Source: a virus. Taken from it: a DNA stretch of 22,360 nucleotides. Position 1 is the stretch's first letter, and every line of letters begins with the position of its first letter. The stretch is from the IMG/VR virus record IMGVR_UViG_3300007559_000026, positions 1 through 22,360 of that record, one strand, 5' to 3'. Position numbers and translations under genes: made by a program. Shown in pieces: positions 8,580-17,021 of the stretch. The notes under the pieces were generated by a model. The model was not told the origin of the DNA. It made no database searches and saw only the letters and a program-made list of their open reading frames with translations.

Positions 8580-8596
8580 AGATACTAAATATATCT
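8580..8596 (-). promoter_or_regulatory. Small hairpin in the A/T-rich leader of the gp32 gene
   Basis: Arms AGATA (8580-8584) and TATCT (8592-8596) flank a 7-base loop at the upstream end of the gap ahead of gp32, touching the stop codon of the preceding gene. T4 gp32 represses its own translation by binding an unstructured A/U-rich leader next to a folded RNA, so a similar role is possible. The stem is only 5 pairs of mostly A-T, so it may be chance. Confidence 0.2.
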
Positions 8597-9063
8597 CAAT
8601 TCTCCAACTCTACGATCTTAAATAATTTGGTATTTACTCTTTTTAATTCCGGACCCTTCGTTAATAGAATACAGTTTTTGTAGTCCGTCCAGTTAATTTT
8701 AAAAGTAGTATCTAATACTCCGTTATTAAGTTCCTTAATTAGTGTGTTGAGAGCGTTAATCGTATACAGGGTATTTGCTTCTTTCTTTCGATGTACTAAA
8801 ATAGTATTATCGATAAAATTAGAAACATTACCAAAATCTACATTATAGGTGCAGATATACTCGTCTTGACTTTTAGAATACAAAACGAATATTTTATTAT
8901 AGATAATTCTATATTTTTGTACTATATTTTCTAATGTCGCCTCTAGTTCCTCTCCTGTAGAGAAGGTGCAAAACAGCTTATTACTCATATCCTCAGTTAA
9001 ATATATTTGATCGATATCGTAATCGAATCGATGTTGAGACATAACATTTTCCATTGTGTACAT
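8596..9063 (-). CDS. Hypothetical protein in the replication module, between polymerase and gp32
   Basis: I do not recognise this 155-residue protein. It is acidic to neutral, rich in Asn, Thr, Ile and Leu, and looks soluble, with no signal peptide or membrane segment. The C-terminal half (about 95-150, containing NTLYTINALN and a TDYKNCILLT stretch) looks the more structured. The start is doubtful: the first ATG (9061-9063) overlaps the promoter-like octamer at 9063-9070, so translation more probably begins at Met4 (9052-9054) or Met8 (9040-9042). In T4 the small regulators and loaders gp33 and gp59 lie next to gene 32, so a replication- or transcription-linked role is possible, but nothing in the sequence shows it. 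It is 17 bases downstream of the polymerase gene's end. Confidence 0.85.
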   Translation of the reverse strand: MYTMENVMSQHRFDYDIDQIYLTEDMSNKLFCTFSTGEELEATLENIVQKYRIIYNKIFVLYSKSQDEYICTYNVDFGNVSNFIDNTILVHRKKEANTLYTINALNTLIKELNNGVLDTTFKINWTDYKNCILLTKGPELKRVNTKLFKIVELEN

Positions 9064-9070
9064 ATAAATA
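9063..9070 (-). promoter_or_regulatory. TATTTATA octamer overlapping the first ATG of the 155-residue gene
   Basis: The coding strand reads AATATTTATATGTACACAATG between the polymerase stop and the 155-residue gene. The last base of the octamer is the A of the first ATG, which argues that translation begins further in. It is the only copy of the octamer in the replication module. Confidence 0.4.
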
Positions 9071-9080
9071 TTAAAAGGTT

Positions 9081-10403
9081 TTACAAAACCAGGTTTTCAG
9101 ATGTTTTTATTTTAACTGGGTATTTTTTATTTTCACTTAGTATCAAAGCTAATTCATTTATTATATGTTCTCCATCTTCTTTAGCATAATCAAATAATAT
9201 TGCGTCGTAAGTATAGAGAGCTATTTTTGTTTTCTTATTTCTAAGATACTTTAGCACTTCTTTTAAGATAAGAACATTTCTTGCAGTTTCCAACGATTGC
9301 ATGATATAATTCATAAGTTTCTGCGGATGCATTTCCTTAAGGTGCTTATTAAAAGGTTTGTTACTTATAGGAGTTCTTACTACCCCCTTAGAGAACTCAT
9401 CCCATAACCGGTCTATGTACTTAGTTAGTTTCACAAATATCTCTAAGTTCTTATATCCATCTGGTATTCTCCCGTATATAGCCTGAAAGTTAATTTGTTT
9501 TGCTTGAGCGTATTCTTCTTCTGTTAAGTCTTCTTTACCGAAGTAGTATTTACCTAAGGCTTTGTGGGCTGATTCACCTTCTATTTTAAAGTCGATTTGT
9601 TCTGATAATAGTCTTAAATGGTACCCGTCAAAGTCAAATTCAACAAAACAATCGTGCTGTGGTATAATAGCTTTTCTAAACTCTTCTCCTTTAGGTATAG
9701 CTGCGAAGTTTACACTATTAAAAGCGTTAGTAGGTCTTGACGTACTATTGTAAAGGTTGTAATACGTGTATGTAATATTATCCTTTATATTATACTTAGG
9801 TGTATTTGGTTTAAATAAGTCTATAAAAGGTTGGTATACTACTCGAAGTCCGTGTTGTTCTAGTAAGTAAAATACCTTAACAGCAACATCGTTATAGAAC
9901 TTAAAGGTATCTTCTTTAGGTTCTTCTATATACTTTTCTATTGCATCAAATACCCTTTCACTTTGTTCGTGTAATTTAGATAAAGGTATTATCTGATTAA
10001 TATTATCAAAGTCTTTAAATTTGTTATAGAACCAGTTTATTGTTGATATTTTACTTGGAAGTTCTATTTTATCGTAGTACCAGAATGCTCTCCATAAGTT
10101 TATATCTATTACATCTACAAGTGGAAAGTGGTAAAGCAGGTTTTTCTTATCTAATACATAAATCCTTTTGTATGCTTTTAAGAGGTCAAAAGCTTCTTCC
10201 TTACTAACATTTAAACCTTCATCATGGTTTATAGGTATAATGTAACCTCCTGAGTCATCTAGGGGTCTTATGTAGATTGCTACGGTTGTTGTAAATTTAG
10301 GATGGAAGTAATCATTAGATGAAATTACATCTACGTAGACATCAATATCCGGGTAACTACGGAGCCTATCAAGCTGCTGTTTATTTTCTACTATATAAAA
10401 CAT
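9081..10403 (-). CDS. Miniature family A DNA polymerase with degenerate exonuclease domain
   Basis: The 440-residue protein has the palm and fingers of DNA polymerase I. By eye alignment, motif A is D257-F-D-G-Y-H262-L-R264, motif B is K302-xxx-F306-xxx-Y310-G, Q369 matches Klenow Q849, and motif C is Y399-D400-A401, so both catalytic aspartates (705 and 882 in Klenow) remain. Unusual points: Klenow E710 is replaced by H262, R754 by Y298, and the HDE of motif C by YDA. The stretch between GLRVV (185-189) and the STSRPT region (220-225), which holds the thumb in Klenow, is only about 30 residues. The N-terminal 165 residues look like a 3'-5' exonuclease remnant, with D25 kept but its partner glutamate lost (DVI for DxE). 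There is no 5' nuclease domain; that is the separate gene at 5638-6660. A shorter or split polymerase is known from Rhodothermus phage RM378. Confidence 0.82.
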   Translation of the reverse strand: MFYIVENKQQLDRLRSYPDIDVYVDVISSNDYFHPKFTTTVAIYIRPLDDSGGYIIPINHDEGLNVSKEEAFDLLKAYKRIYVLDKKNLLYHFPLVDVIDINLWRAFWYYDKIELPSKISTINWFYNKFKDFDNINQIIPLSKLHEQSERVFDAIEKYIEEPKEDTFKFYNDVAVKVFYLLEQHGLRVVYQPFIDLFKPNTPKYNIKDNITYTYYNLYNSTSRPTNAFNSVNFAAIPKGEEFRKAIIPQHDCFVEFDFDGYHLRLLSEQIDFKIEGESAHKALGKYYFGKEDLTEEEYAQAKQINFQAIYGRIPDGYKNLEIFVKLTKYIDRLWDEFSKGVVRTPISNKPFNKHLKEMHPQKLMNYIMQSLETARNVLILKEVLKYLRNKKTKIALYTYDAILFDYAKEDGEHIINELALILSENKKYPVKIKTSENLVL

Positions 10404-10452
10404 TTCTTATAACCTTTTACTTAATATACGAACTAATCTGTTAAGATCAAAC

Positions 10453-11610
10453 TTAACATTGCTTAATGTCGTAAAGTTTTCCTTCCCTATCAATCTTTGC
10501 AGTATAGTCACCGTATCCCTCTACACGAATAGTGTAGTAGAGTTCGTAAGATTCTGGTGATTGTATCTTTGGGTTTAGGTTTGGTATTCTCCTAATTGGT
10601 AAGTATTTGTTTCCCTTAACAGCGTTTTTAGTTCTGTAGTAGTAAATGTCTTTCTTAGGATTTCCTTCCTCATCTAATAAAGGACCTTCTTGGTTGTAAA
10701 TCTTCATACTAATCGCATTAAACGAACCACATGATCTTTCAGCACTAGGGTTACCGACTTGTGCTTGATACCATGTTAGGGATTTAGCATATGCTGATGT
10801 TGAATCGGCACTTTGTGATCCTTCAGTTGCTGCAGTTTCTCCTGCGGTTACTTCTGATTGAGGCAATTCAGGAAGAGGGGGTAATTGTTCTTCTTCAAAT
10901 ACTTTTTTAGTTACAGAAGATACGACGTTAGCACCATTTTTTTCAATAGTTGTAACTTCATTCTTTTCTTTCTTCAATAGTTTAAATTTAGAAGAATCTT
11001 CTATAACAAATTGTTTTAAATCAGAAAGAAATTCTGTCATACCTGGTATAACTTCCTCCGCTTGTGATACAACGTCTCTATTCCTAGCTACTGCTCCGGG
11101 GTATGTATATCCATTAACCTTCTCATCTTCGGAGGGTCCTAAGAGGTTCCACTCTAACTTAGTTCTTCTATAGTATCCTTTATCTGCTATACTTTTATAT
11201 GTCTCTGATGTTATTTCTTTTATTTCTCCGTTTCTTACATCTTGTAGAAAGTACCTTCTAAAAGTTCCTTGTATGTAGTCATCTTCTACCGGTTTAGCAT
11301 AGTAAAACTGCTCTGTTGATTTATTTTTTAAACCAGGGGGTACCATACTGTACGCAGGATTCGAACCTACGTTTTCAAACAACTTAATAGCTTTGGAGAA
11401 ATTTCCAGTTTTTAAATCTTCAAAAGCCATCTTATATTTTCCACCCCAAGATGTTACGACTGCTACAGTATCTTGCACAGGTTGGTTTAGTATATCAACG
11501 TACTTAGAGTATTCGTTCATTGCTTCTCCTGTACCGGGATTCTGTCCAATAGCTTCTATTATATACTGAGAACCTGGTACGTAGCCTGTTATATCGCTTA
11601 AGCTTGCCAT
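10453..11610 (-). CDS. Hypothetical protein downstream of the baseplate hub, probably structural
   Basis: I do not recognise this 385-residue protein. The N-terminal 60 residues look helical and Gly/Pro-punctuated; the middle (about 100-190) is charged. A low-complexity linker rich in Glu, Pro, Thr and Ser follows (about 235-275, including EEEQLPPLPELPQ). The last 80 residues look beta-rich, with many Tyr and an IRVEGYGDYTAKIDREGKL stretch, and the chain ends in cysteine. Two cysteines are present (one near 295, one at the end). It starts two bases after the hub stop codon, so it is co-translated with baseplate genes, and it is the last gene before the replication module. A baseplate accessory or hub-spike role is the simplest guess from position only. 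Confidence 0.85.
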   Translation of the reverse strand: MASLSDITGYVPGSQYIIEAIGQNPGTGEAMNEYSKYVDILNQPVQDTVAVVTSWGGKYKMAFEDLKTGNFSKAIKLFENVGSNPAYSMVPPGLKNKSTEQFYYAKPVEDDYIQGTFRRYFLQDVRNGEIKEITSETYKSIADKGYYRRTKLEWNLLGPSEDEKVNGYTYPGAVARNRDVVSQAEEVIPGMTEFLSDLKQFVIEDSSKFKLLKKEKNEVTTIEKNGANVVSSVTKKVFEEEQLPPLPELPQSEVTAGETAATEGSQSADSTSAYAKSLTWYQAQVGNPSAERSCGSFNAISMKIYNQEGPLLDEEGNPKKDIYYYRTKNAVKGNKYLPIRRIPNLNPKIQSPESYELYYTIRVEGYGDYTAKIDREGKLYDIKQC

Positions 11611-11611
11611 T

Positions 11612-14600
11612 TTATAGTGTTATATCTTTATCTTTTAATAATGTATAAGCGAAGGTGTTCCTCTTAGTCTTTTTCTGACTTTTTCCAACTAATTCCATTA
11701 GTCTTCTATGTTGAGATGCGTCAGCAAATACTTGACATCCTGCAGACCAGTTGTCAACAGTCTTAGTTGCAGCATCACCGTACTCACCTGAGTTATGTAG
11801 CTGCATACCGCCTCCATCTTCAAAAAGACCTGCAGTTGTTCCATGTGTTCCTCTAGGAGTAACTGCTAAATCAATCCAGTTATCTTTATATTCTTTATCT
11901 CTATATGATGTTTGACCTTTTAATGAAACTAACGCAGGATGGGGGCTTTTACTGTGTGAACTATGTTTACCTGTTGTGTATTGGTTTAAAAATTGTTTTT
12001 CAAACAAAGTTCCCGTTCCATTTGCGTTCCATGAATTCTTTCCGCTTTTTGCATCTTTTGCTTTTTGAGCTTTAAATTTTTCATTCTCACCTAAAGTCCA
12101 TCCTGCTCCAGGTACTGTAGTAGCAGGGTAGCTTTCTGCAAACTGTTGTCCATTTTCAACCCAAGCTACAATTACTATATCTTTAAATTTATTAGTAATC
12201 GGATGTAACACTCCTCTACCTGTAGGATTAGAAGGAATCTGTCCTGAAGTATTTCTTACTCCTACTATATTTAATTCTAACTCACCCGCAAACCAAGTAT
12301 ACCCTTTTTTCTGAACAGCTGCCATTACGTTAGCGTATTTAACGTTTTTACCTAAAGCAGTTTGATTTTGGAGCTTATCTGTTCCACCTTCTGTAGATGG
12401 TGATCCATCTTCGTTTGCAGGAGGTTGTTCTTGTTTAACAACAGAACCTGCTGTTGCAGAACCAGCACCAGATAATAGTGTAGAAGATCCTCCTGATAGT
12501 TTTGTAAGGTTGTACATTAAGGCACCTACTTCAGTTGTCCATCCATTATCCCCTACCGTATGGTCTACTTTTATAACTATGAATCCAATAGAGCCGTTAC
12601 CGTAGACCTGTGGGAGTATTTTAGATGTATTCTCAGATAGCTTAAAAGTTTCTCCTATTTTAAAACCACCGATTCCATGTAATTTAAAAGATAACTCTAC
12701 CGGTATAGTACCCGGTGGTGGTATATTTTCTGCTTGGCATGTAGCGAGAGCAAATTTTGACTGATAGGTCTGGTGTCCGGATAAAAGTCCTTTAAATAAA
12801 TCTGGGTCATATTGTTGATCTGTAAACAACTCTGTTCCGTTAAATTTTTCAAATGCTTCTACCACTCTATCTCTCCACTCCCCAAAAGTTTTTAAATCTT
12901 CTTTAGCTTTTGCCTCTGCAGCGGCTGCTGCTGCTGCTTTATCTTTTGCTGCTTGTTGGAGTTCTTGTGGTGTTTGAGGACCAGGGTCTTCTTTAATAGG
13001 GAAAACACGATCATAATGTCCTCTATTCCATAGAAGCATTTCCTTAACGTCTTGTTTAGTGCCGGTACCGGATGCTTGGGCAGCAATAGAAATTTGGCTT
13101 GCTAATTTATTAGTTATCTTTGACTCTGTTTTAAAGTCATAAGCAAAAGAACCTAAACCGACTAAGTCTAACTCTGTTACTTGATCTTTTTCACTTGCTG
13201 GTGGTATTTTACATTTTCTATCTACAATCGACCATTCGTTTAGTTCTTCGTCGTAATCTAAATCTAATTCATTAATACCGCCTAATGCTTCATTTACTCC
13301 TCCTAGTATTGCTTTAAAGATATCTAATAACCCTGGTTCATTTTCTGATTCTTGATCACTATCGTATATTTCATCTAATTTTTCATAAAGGTACATATTA
13401 GATACACATATACTCAATACATCATCAGAAGGAAGATTAGCTCCACTGCCTGCAAAGTAGGTTGTTAGTTTTTGATGTAACAATTTTTCAGCAGGTTTTG
13501 ATTCAAATAACCCATTAGTAGCGGCTACGTTATTTGGTAAGACGCAAACAAACGGATTAATACTACCGTGTTGCTTATGTGTAAAATACTTATTTTTTTG
13601 TTTTGTATTTATGGTAAATGATCTCTGTCCTTTTCCTTCATGCATAATACTCGCTGAGTTTATCACACTACAGACTGTACGTAGAGACATGTAAATGAAT
13701 ACCGTATTTTTATCAAAAAAGCTATCAGGTTGTTTAATATCAAATCCAGGAGCACACCATACCTCTAATTCACTTGGGGTCAATACTCCCGCAAAACCAG
13801 GTGTGGAATTTTTTAGAGCGTCTACACACGCGTCTCCGGCGAACTCTCCTTCTTGGCTGTTTAGTTCTAACCTTTTACTAAAGTAGTGTAATGGGCTTTT
13901 TCTTTCTGATTTATCAAGGTTTCCTTTTTGTAAAGCTTCAACATCTTTTTCTGTAAAGCCCGGATCGAAAGAAGATTTAATAGACTCTATAACTTCACCT
14001 TTTGAAATTAAGTATACGGTTGTATCATAAGAGCCGTCTGCATTAAACGACCAACTAAAGTTTTTACATATCGCAAGCATACCGTCGTAATTGTACCCGG
14101 AGGCTTCTCGGCATTTTGTTATTGCGTCTTGTATAGATTTATAGGTAGCTCCTGAAGAAAGAAATGCTTCTTTAGCAGCAGTCTGTTTTACTGTTAGGGT
14201 CGAACCTTCCTCTTTACTGTAAACTGAATGTCCCCACTCTAATAAAAAACTAAAACCGGGTCGGCAATATAAGTCATAAATTATATTGAAATCATCTCTA
14301 TTAAAAGCTTTTATAGTAACCTCTACATCTCGTAAAGCACCAAAAGTACCTTTTGTTTTAATCTGCACTCCGGTAATTCCTGGTCTAGGTGTAAACCCTC
14401 TACCGTCTTCGCTTTTTGCATGATAACCCTTAGGTGTATTGGGGTAATCATCTTTAAAAGCTAAACCACCGTCGAGATGCCAAGGACTTGTTAAATCGGT
14501 AGGGTAGCCGCTACCTTCTACACTAGAATATAGGCTGATAAAAGCACTATTGCCGTGCAGTAAAGAATTACCTCCTTCTCCGAAATTTTTGGATTTTAAA

Positions 14601-14668
14601 AGTGCACTTCTAACTTTAAATTGTGCGTCTACTTTTTTACTTATACTTTGTCCTAAAAACTGTCCCAT
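11612..14668 (-). CDS. Baseplate hub protein with C-terminal YkuD-like (L,D-transpeptidase-type) domain
   Basis: This 1018-residue protein sits where T4-like phages place their baseplate hub genes. The N-terminal half (about 95-450) looks beta-rich, with VEVTIKAF and FNIIYDLYCRPGFSFLLEWG (132-146 region) typical of hub/tail-tube-like domains. An alanine/lysine-rich helix at 570-592 links to a second beta-rich segment (600-725), then a Pro/Ser/Glu linker (740-768). The last 250 residues form a separate domain with NIVGVRN (800-806), ATTVPGAGW (849-857), LHNSGEYG with H958, and NWSAGCQVF with C978. The H...SxGC pattern matches YkuD-type cysteine enzymes that act on peptidoglycan stem peptides. 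T4 hub protein gp5 carries a lysozyme for the same purpose of opening the wall. The ATG overlaps the gp53 stop (TAATG). The hub role rests on position and size; the C-terminal domain call rests on the motif. Confidence 0.75.
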   Translation of the reverse strand: MGQFLGQSISKKVDAQFKVRSALLKSKNFGEGGNSLLHGNSAFISLYSSVEGSGYPTDLTSPWHLDGGLAFKDDYPNTPKGYHAKSEDGRGFTPRPGITGVQIKTKGTFGALRDVEVTIKAFNRDDFNIIYDLYCRPGFSFLLEWGHSVYSKEEGSTLTVKQTAAKEAFLSSGATYKSIQDAITKCREASGYNYDGMLAICKNFSWSFNADGSYDTTVYLISKGEVIESIKSSFDPGFTEKDVEALQKGNLDKSERKSPLHYFSKRLELNSQEGEFAGDACVDALKNSTPGFAGVLTPSELEVWCAPGFDIKQPDSFFDKNTVFIYMSLRTVCSVINSASIMHEGKGQRSFTINTKQKNKYFTHKQHGSINPFVCVLPNNVAATNGLFESKPAEKLLHQKLTTYFAGSGANLPSDDVLSICVSNMYLYEKLDEIYDSDQESENEPGLLDIFKAILGGVNEALGGINELDLDYDEELNEWSIVDRKCKIPPASEKDQVTELDLVGLGSFAYDFKTESKITNKLASQISIAAQASGTGTKQDVKEMLLWNRGHYDRVFPIKEDPGPQTPQELQQAAKDKAAAAAAAEAKAKEDLKTFGEWRDRVVEAFEKFNGTELFTDQQYDPDLFKGLLSGHQTYQSKFALATCQAENIPPPGTIPVELSFKLHGIGGFKIGETFKLSENTSKILPQVYGNGSIGFIVIKVDHTVGDNGWTTEVGALMYNLTKLSGGSSTLLSGAGSATAGSVVKQEQPPANEDGSPSTEGGTDKLQNQTALGKNVKYANVMAAVQKKGYTWFAGELELNIVGVRNTSGQIPSNPTGRGVLHPITNKFKDIVIVAWVENGQQFAESYPATTVPGAGWTLGENEKFKAQKAKDAKSGKNSWNANGTGTLFEKQFLNQYTTGKHSSHSKSPHPALVSLKGQTSYRDKEYKDNWIDLAVTPRGTHGTTAGLFEDGGGMQLHNSGEYGDAATKTVDNWSAGCQVFADASQHRRLMELVGKSQKKTKRNTFAYTLLKDKDITL

Positions 14669-14970
14669 TATCTTTCTCTATTTACCTTCTGAAATGACAA
14701 AATGATAGAATCTTTATCATGAGGTATTCTAAGCTGTACTCCGGGTGTTGGTATTAGGTTGTACCTACTATATGTGTTTGCACTCGCAATAATCCACCAT
14801 AGTGAAGAATCCTTATAGTACTGTAAAGCTAGAGTGTCATAACGGTCTCCGCCTGTAGTTATAACATAAAAATCATCCTCATGTTCTGGAATATCAGGGT
14901 AGATGGGGTTTCGTTTGTAACGTACTCCATCAATTGTTTTATATTCCTGTATAAGGTCGTATCTATTCAT
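14668..14970 (-). CDS. 53: Baseplate wedge protein, T4 gp53-like
   Basis: This 100-residue protein has a LysM-like core: YVITTGGDRYDTLALQYYKD (35-54), followed by LWWIIASAN (57-65), a hydrophobic QLRIPHD turn (79-85) and a basic tail. The pattern, in which a repeated unit 'imposes' a size on the stack of tail parts, is that of T4 gp53 and related LysM-bearing baseplate proteins in many contractile tails. T4 gp53 is longer (about 196 residues), so this is a reduced version. It lies between the 594-residue candidate tube-initiator and the hub, with its stop overlapping the hub ATG, consistent with baseplate assembly. Confidence 0.8.
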   Translation of the reverse strand: MNRYDLIQEYKTIDGVRYKRNPIYPDIPEHEDDFYVITTGGDRYDTLALQYYKDSSLWWIIASANTYSRYNLIPTPGVQLRIPHDKDSIILSFQKVNRER

Positions 14971-14988
14971 TATCTTAATTTACGAAAT

Positions 14989-16773
14989 TTATCGCTTAAA
15001 TCCAAAATATTCTTTACCTTCAGTAGCATATGTTGGTGTAAAGTCATGTATTACTGTCATATCTAAATTAACACTAAGTACATGGGGTACTTCACTTACG
15101 TCAGGACCTAATTCATAATTTATTTCCCAAGGAGTTGCGAGATCCCAAGTCATACCTACGCTATTCATAAGGACTGGTTGATTGTAAAAATACGTTCCTA
15201 TGTTAACTCTAACATAACTTCCTCTCATAAATGTACCCGAAGTATCATATGTGGGTGCAGTTGATGATGCTAACTTATTTAGTTTTTTATAATATGCTTC
15301 TAATTCTTTATAACTTCCGCCGGCTACTTTAAACCCTACAGAAGCTTTTCTTTCAAATCCTCCATAATTGTAAAAAGACTCTCCTCTACCTACATATTTT
15401 TGCCCATTCCACGTAGCATTAAAGTTATCATTTAAGCTATCTAAGAAAGCCCAGAAATGTAACGTAGGTGCTCCTGATCCAAAATTATCGGGTGTAATAA
15501 TAGTAAATGTGAATGGGATCATTTCCTCATTCCTTGATATAGCTGTACCAGCTTTTTCTTTTTCTTGACGTGCTGTATCTTTAGCAGCAATACTCTTTGT
15601 AGTGTAATCTGTTGCGCCTCCGGATCCTCTTTGTCTATAATCTCTAAGTATTGCAGGATTAGCTACTGAGTTTGCTCCTCCAATATTCTTACCGTAGTTA
15701 AAATTAGGATTAGCTACTGCTTTTGGGGCATCTTTTCCTTGTTTAACTTCTCCGCCTGGCTGTAAGTACGGTTCTAATTTATTCTCTTTTGAAGTAGCAC
15801 CGACCTTAGGAGTTTTATTTCCTACTTCCCCCTGTTGTGGGTTTAATTTATTTTTAGATTTCTGGAATGGATCTTTACTATCTCTAGTTCGAGCAGCTGT
15901 AATATCATACTTTGCTGCTTCATCTGTCTTTAAGTCCGCTAGAGGTGTTTGAAATTTTTCAATTACATCACCTGGTGAATCGTTTTCTAGTCTAGTAGGT
16001 ATATTTGCATCTATGCTTGTCCCTTCTAGTCCTTTTAGTAATAACCTACCATCCTGTTTCAGATAGGTAGTATCAATGTTTACTTTTAACTCTTGATCAA
16101 TCCTATCTAAACCTTCATTTGGGGTTCTATACCCATCTAAACCAGTATTATCTGTTATTACTTTCCCGTTCTCTCTTGCAAGTAGGCCGCCATCTTGTTT
16201 AATGTAGCTTTGTGCAATATCAATAGGGCGAGCATCTTTAAACTCAATCTCATCAGTAAACTGAGTATCTATCATAGGTCTGTAACCTTCTTCACCTCTA
16301 TGGTCAAGAATTACATTCTTGCCGTTTAAGACACTTTTTGCTCCGTTTACTCCTCCAGTACCTGCTGTAGTCTTTAAAAACCTATCTAACCATGTACTTC
16401 TTTGTCCGCCTTGCTTTAAGTATTCATTTCCTCCAAAGCCAATAACAAAGTGGGTACCCGTTCCATTAACAGGTACTTGTGCTAAAGTACTCCCGATGAC
16501 TTTTGCGGTATTGCCTAATGTATTGAGTAACTTTCTCCCAAAGCCTTTCTTTTCATTGAAAGCAAAGTTTAACTCTGCTTGATGTAAAGTCCACTTTAAT
16601 CCAGGAGTATCTACAAGTAGTTTACTTATTCGTCTAAGATCATCTACTCGTGCAGTTACTTCATTACCTAGTACATTATACCGAGGTGGATTGTTTATAT
16701 CTTTTTCGATATAAGGTCCTGCATCTCCGTACTTTAAGCTCTTAAGATTGGTCTGAAGAGGTAGTAAAGGCAT
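14989..16773 (-). CDS. Putative baseplate/tail-tube-initiator protein (gp48/gp54-like by position)
   Basis: The 594-residue protein has three parts. The N-terminal 150 residues are helical with Gly-rich turns (GTGTHFVIGFGG at 104-115). The middle (150-400) is hydrophilic and probably disordered, with a short internal repeat: YIKQDGGLL at 190-198 and YLKQDGRLL at 237-245. The C-terminal 190 residues (starting near IPFTFTIITPD) are beta-rich and aromatic, with YVGRGESFYNYGGFERKASV, and repeated alternating hydrophobic strands, resembling a tail-tube-type fold. This would fit the proteins T4 uses to cap the baseplate and start the tube (gp48, gp54), but I base that on shape and position only. 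It begins two bases after the end of the 68-residue gene. Confidence 0.7.
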   Translation of the reverse strand: MPLLPLQTNLKSLKYGDAGPYIEKDINNPPRYNVLGNEVTARVDDLRRISKLLVDTPGLKWTLHQAELNFAFNEKKGFGRKLLNTLGNTAKVIGSTLAQVPVNGTGTHFVIGFGGNEYLKQGGQRSTWLDRFLKTTAGTGGVNGAKSVLNGKNVILDHRGEEGYRPMIDTQFTDEIEFKDARPIDIAQSYIKQDGGLLARENGKVITDNTGLDGYRTPNEGLDRIDQELKVNIDTTYLKQDGRLLLKGLEGTSIDANIPTRLENDSPGDVIEKFQTPLADLKTDEAAKYDITAARTRDSKDPFQKSKNKLNPQQGEVGNKTPKVGATSKENKLEPYLQPGGEVKQGKDAPKAVANPNFNYGKNIGGANSVANPAILRDYRQRGSGGATDYTTKSIAAKDTARQEKEKAGTAISRNEEMIPFTFTIITPDNFGSGAPTLHFWAFLDSLNDNFNATWNGQKYVGRGESFYNYGGFERKASVGFKVAGGSYKELEAYYKKLNKLASSTAPTYDTSGTFMRGSYVRVNIGTYFYNQPVLMNSVGMTWDLATPWEINYELGPDVSEVPHVLSVNLDMTVIHDFTPTYATEGKEYFGFKR

Positions 16774-16775
16774 AC

Positions 16776-16982
16776 TTAAACTGGAGGATTATCTAAATAC
16801 TTAGAAGGTGTAGCACCGTTTAGGTCTAAACCTGATGTCGCTTTAGTAAACTCTGGTACGTTGTTAATAGAAGAGGTTTTATGTTGAGTAGATTTTCCTG
16901 TAGCACCTACTGGTACTTTTGGAGTCTTACCCTTCAATCCTAATCTAGAATTTGGAGTCTGATTGTCTAAAATTCCTTTCAT
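16776..16982 (-). CDS. Small hydrophilic protein between tape measure and baseplate genes
   Basis: The 68-residue protein is rich in Lys, Gly, Pro, Ser, Thr and Asn and has few hydrophobic residues, so it is probably disordered on its own. I do not recognise it. Its start is supported by an A-rich leader (AAAAACAATG) typical of this genome and by the promoter-like octamer TATTTATA 23 bases upstream. Its stop lies two bases before the ATG of the 594-residue gene, implying coupled expression; it may bind that protein during baseplate assembly, but this is an inference from order only. Confidence 0.7.
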   Translation of the reverse strand: MKGILDNQTPNSRLGLKGKTPKVPVGATGKSTQHKTSSINNVPEFTKATSGLDLNGATPSKYLDNPPV

Positions 16983-17005
16983 TGTTTTTAATTTATTAGT
17001 TCGTT

Positions 17006-17013
17006 TATAAATA
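17006..17013 (-). promoter_or_regulatory. TATTTATA octamer upstream of the 68-residue gene
   Basis: The coding strand reads CTATTTATAAACG in the 39-base gap after the tape measure stop, ending 23 bases before the ATG. It is one of five exact copies seen in the window. A late-promoter element is the likely meaning. Confidence 0.45.
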
Positions 17014-17021
17014 GTTTGTTA

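Noticed and set aside
12892-13086. A 64-codon minus-strand frame inside the hub gene
   Set aside because: It overlaps the hub's Ala/Lys-rich helix in another frame, its reading is Lys/Gln low complexity, and it has no start context of its own.
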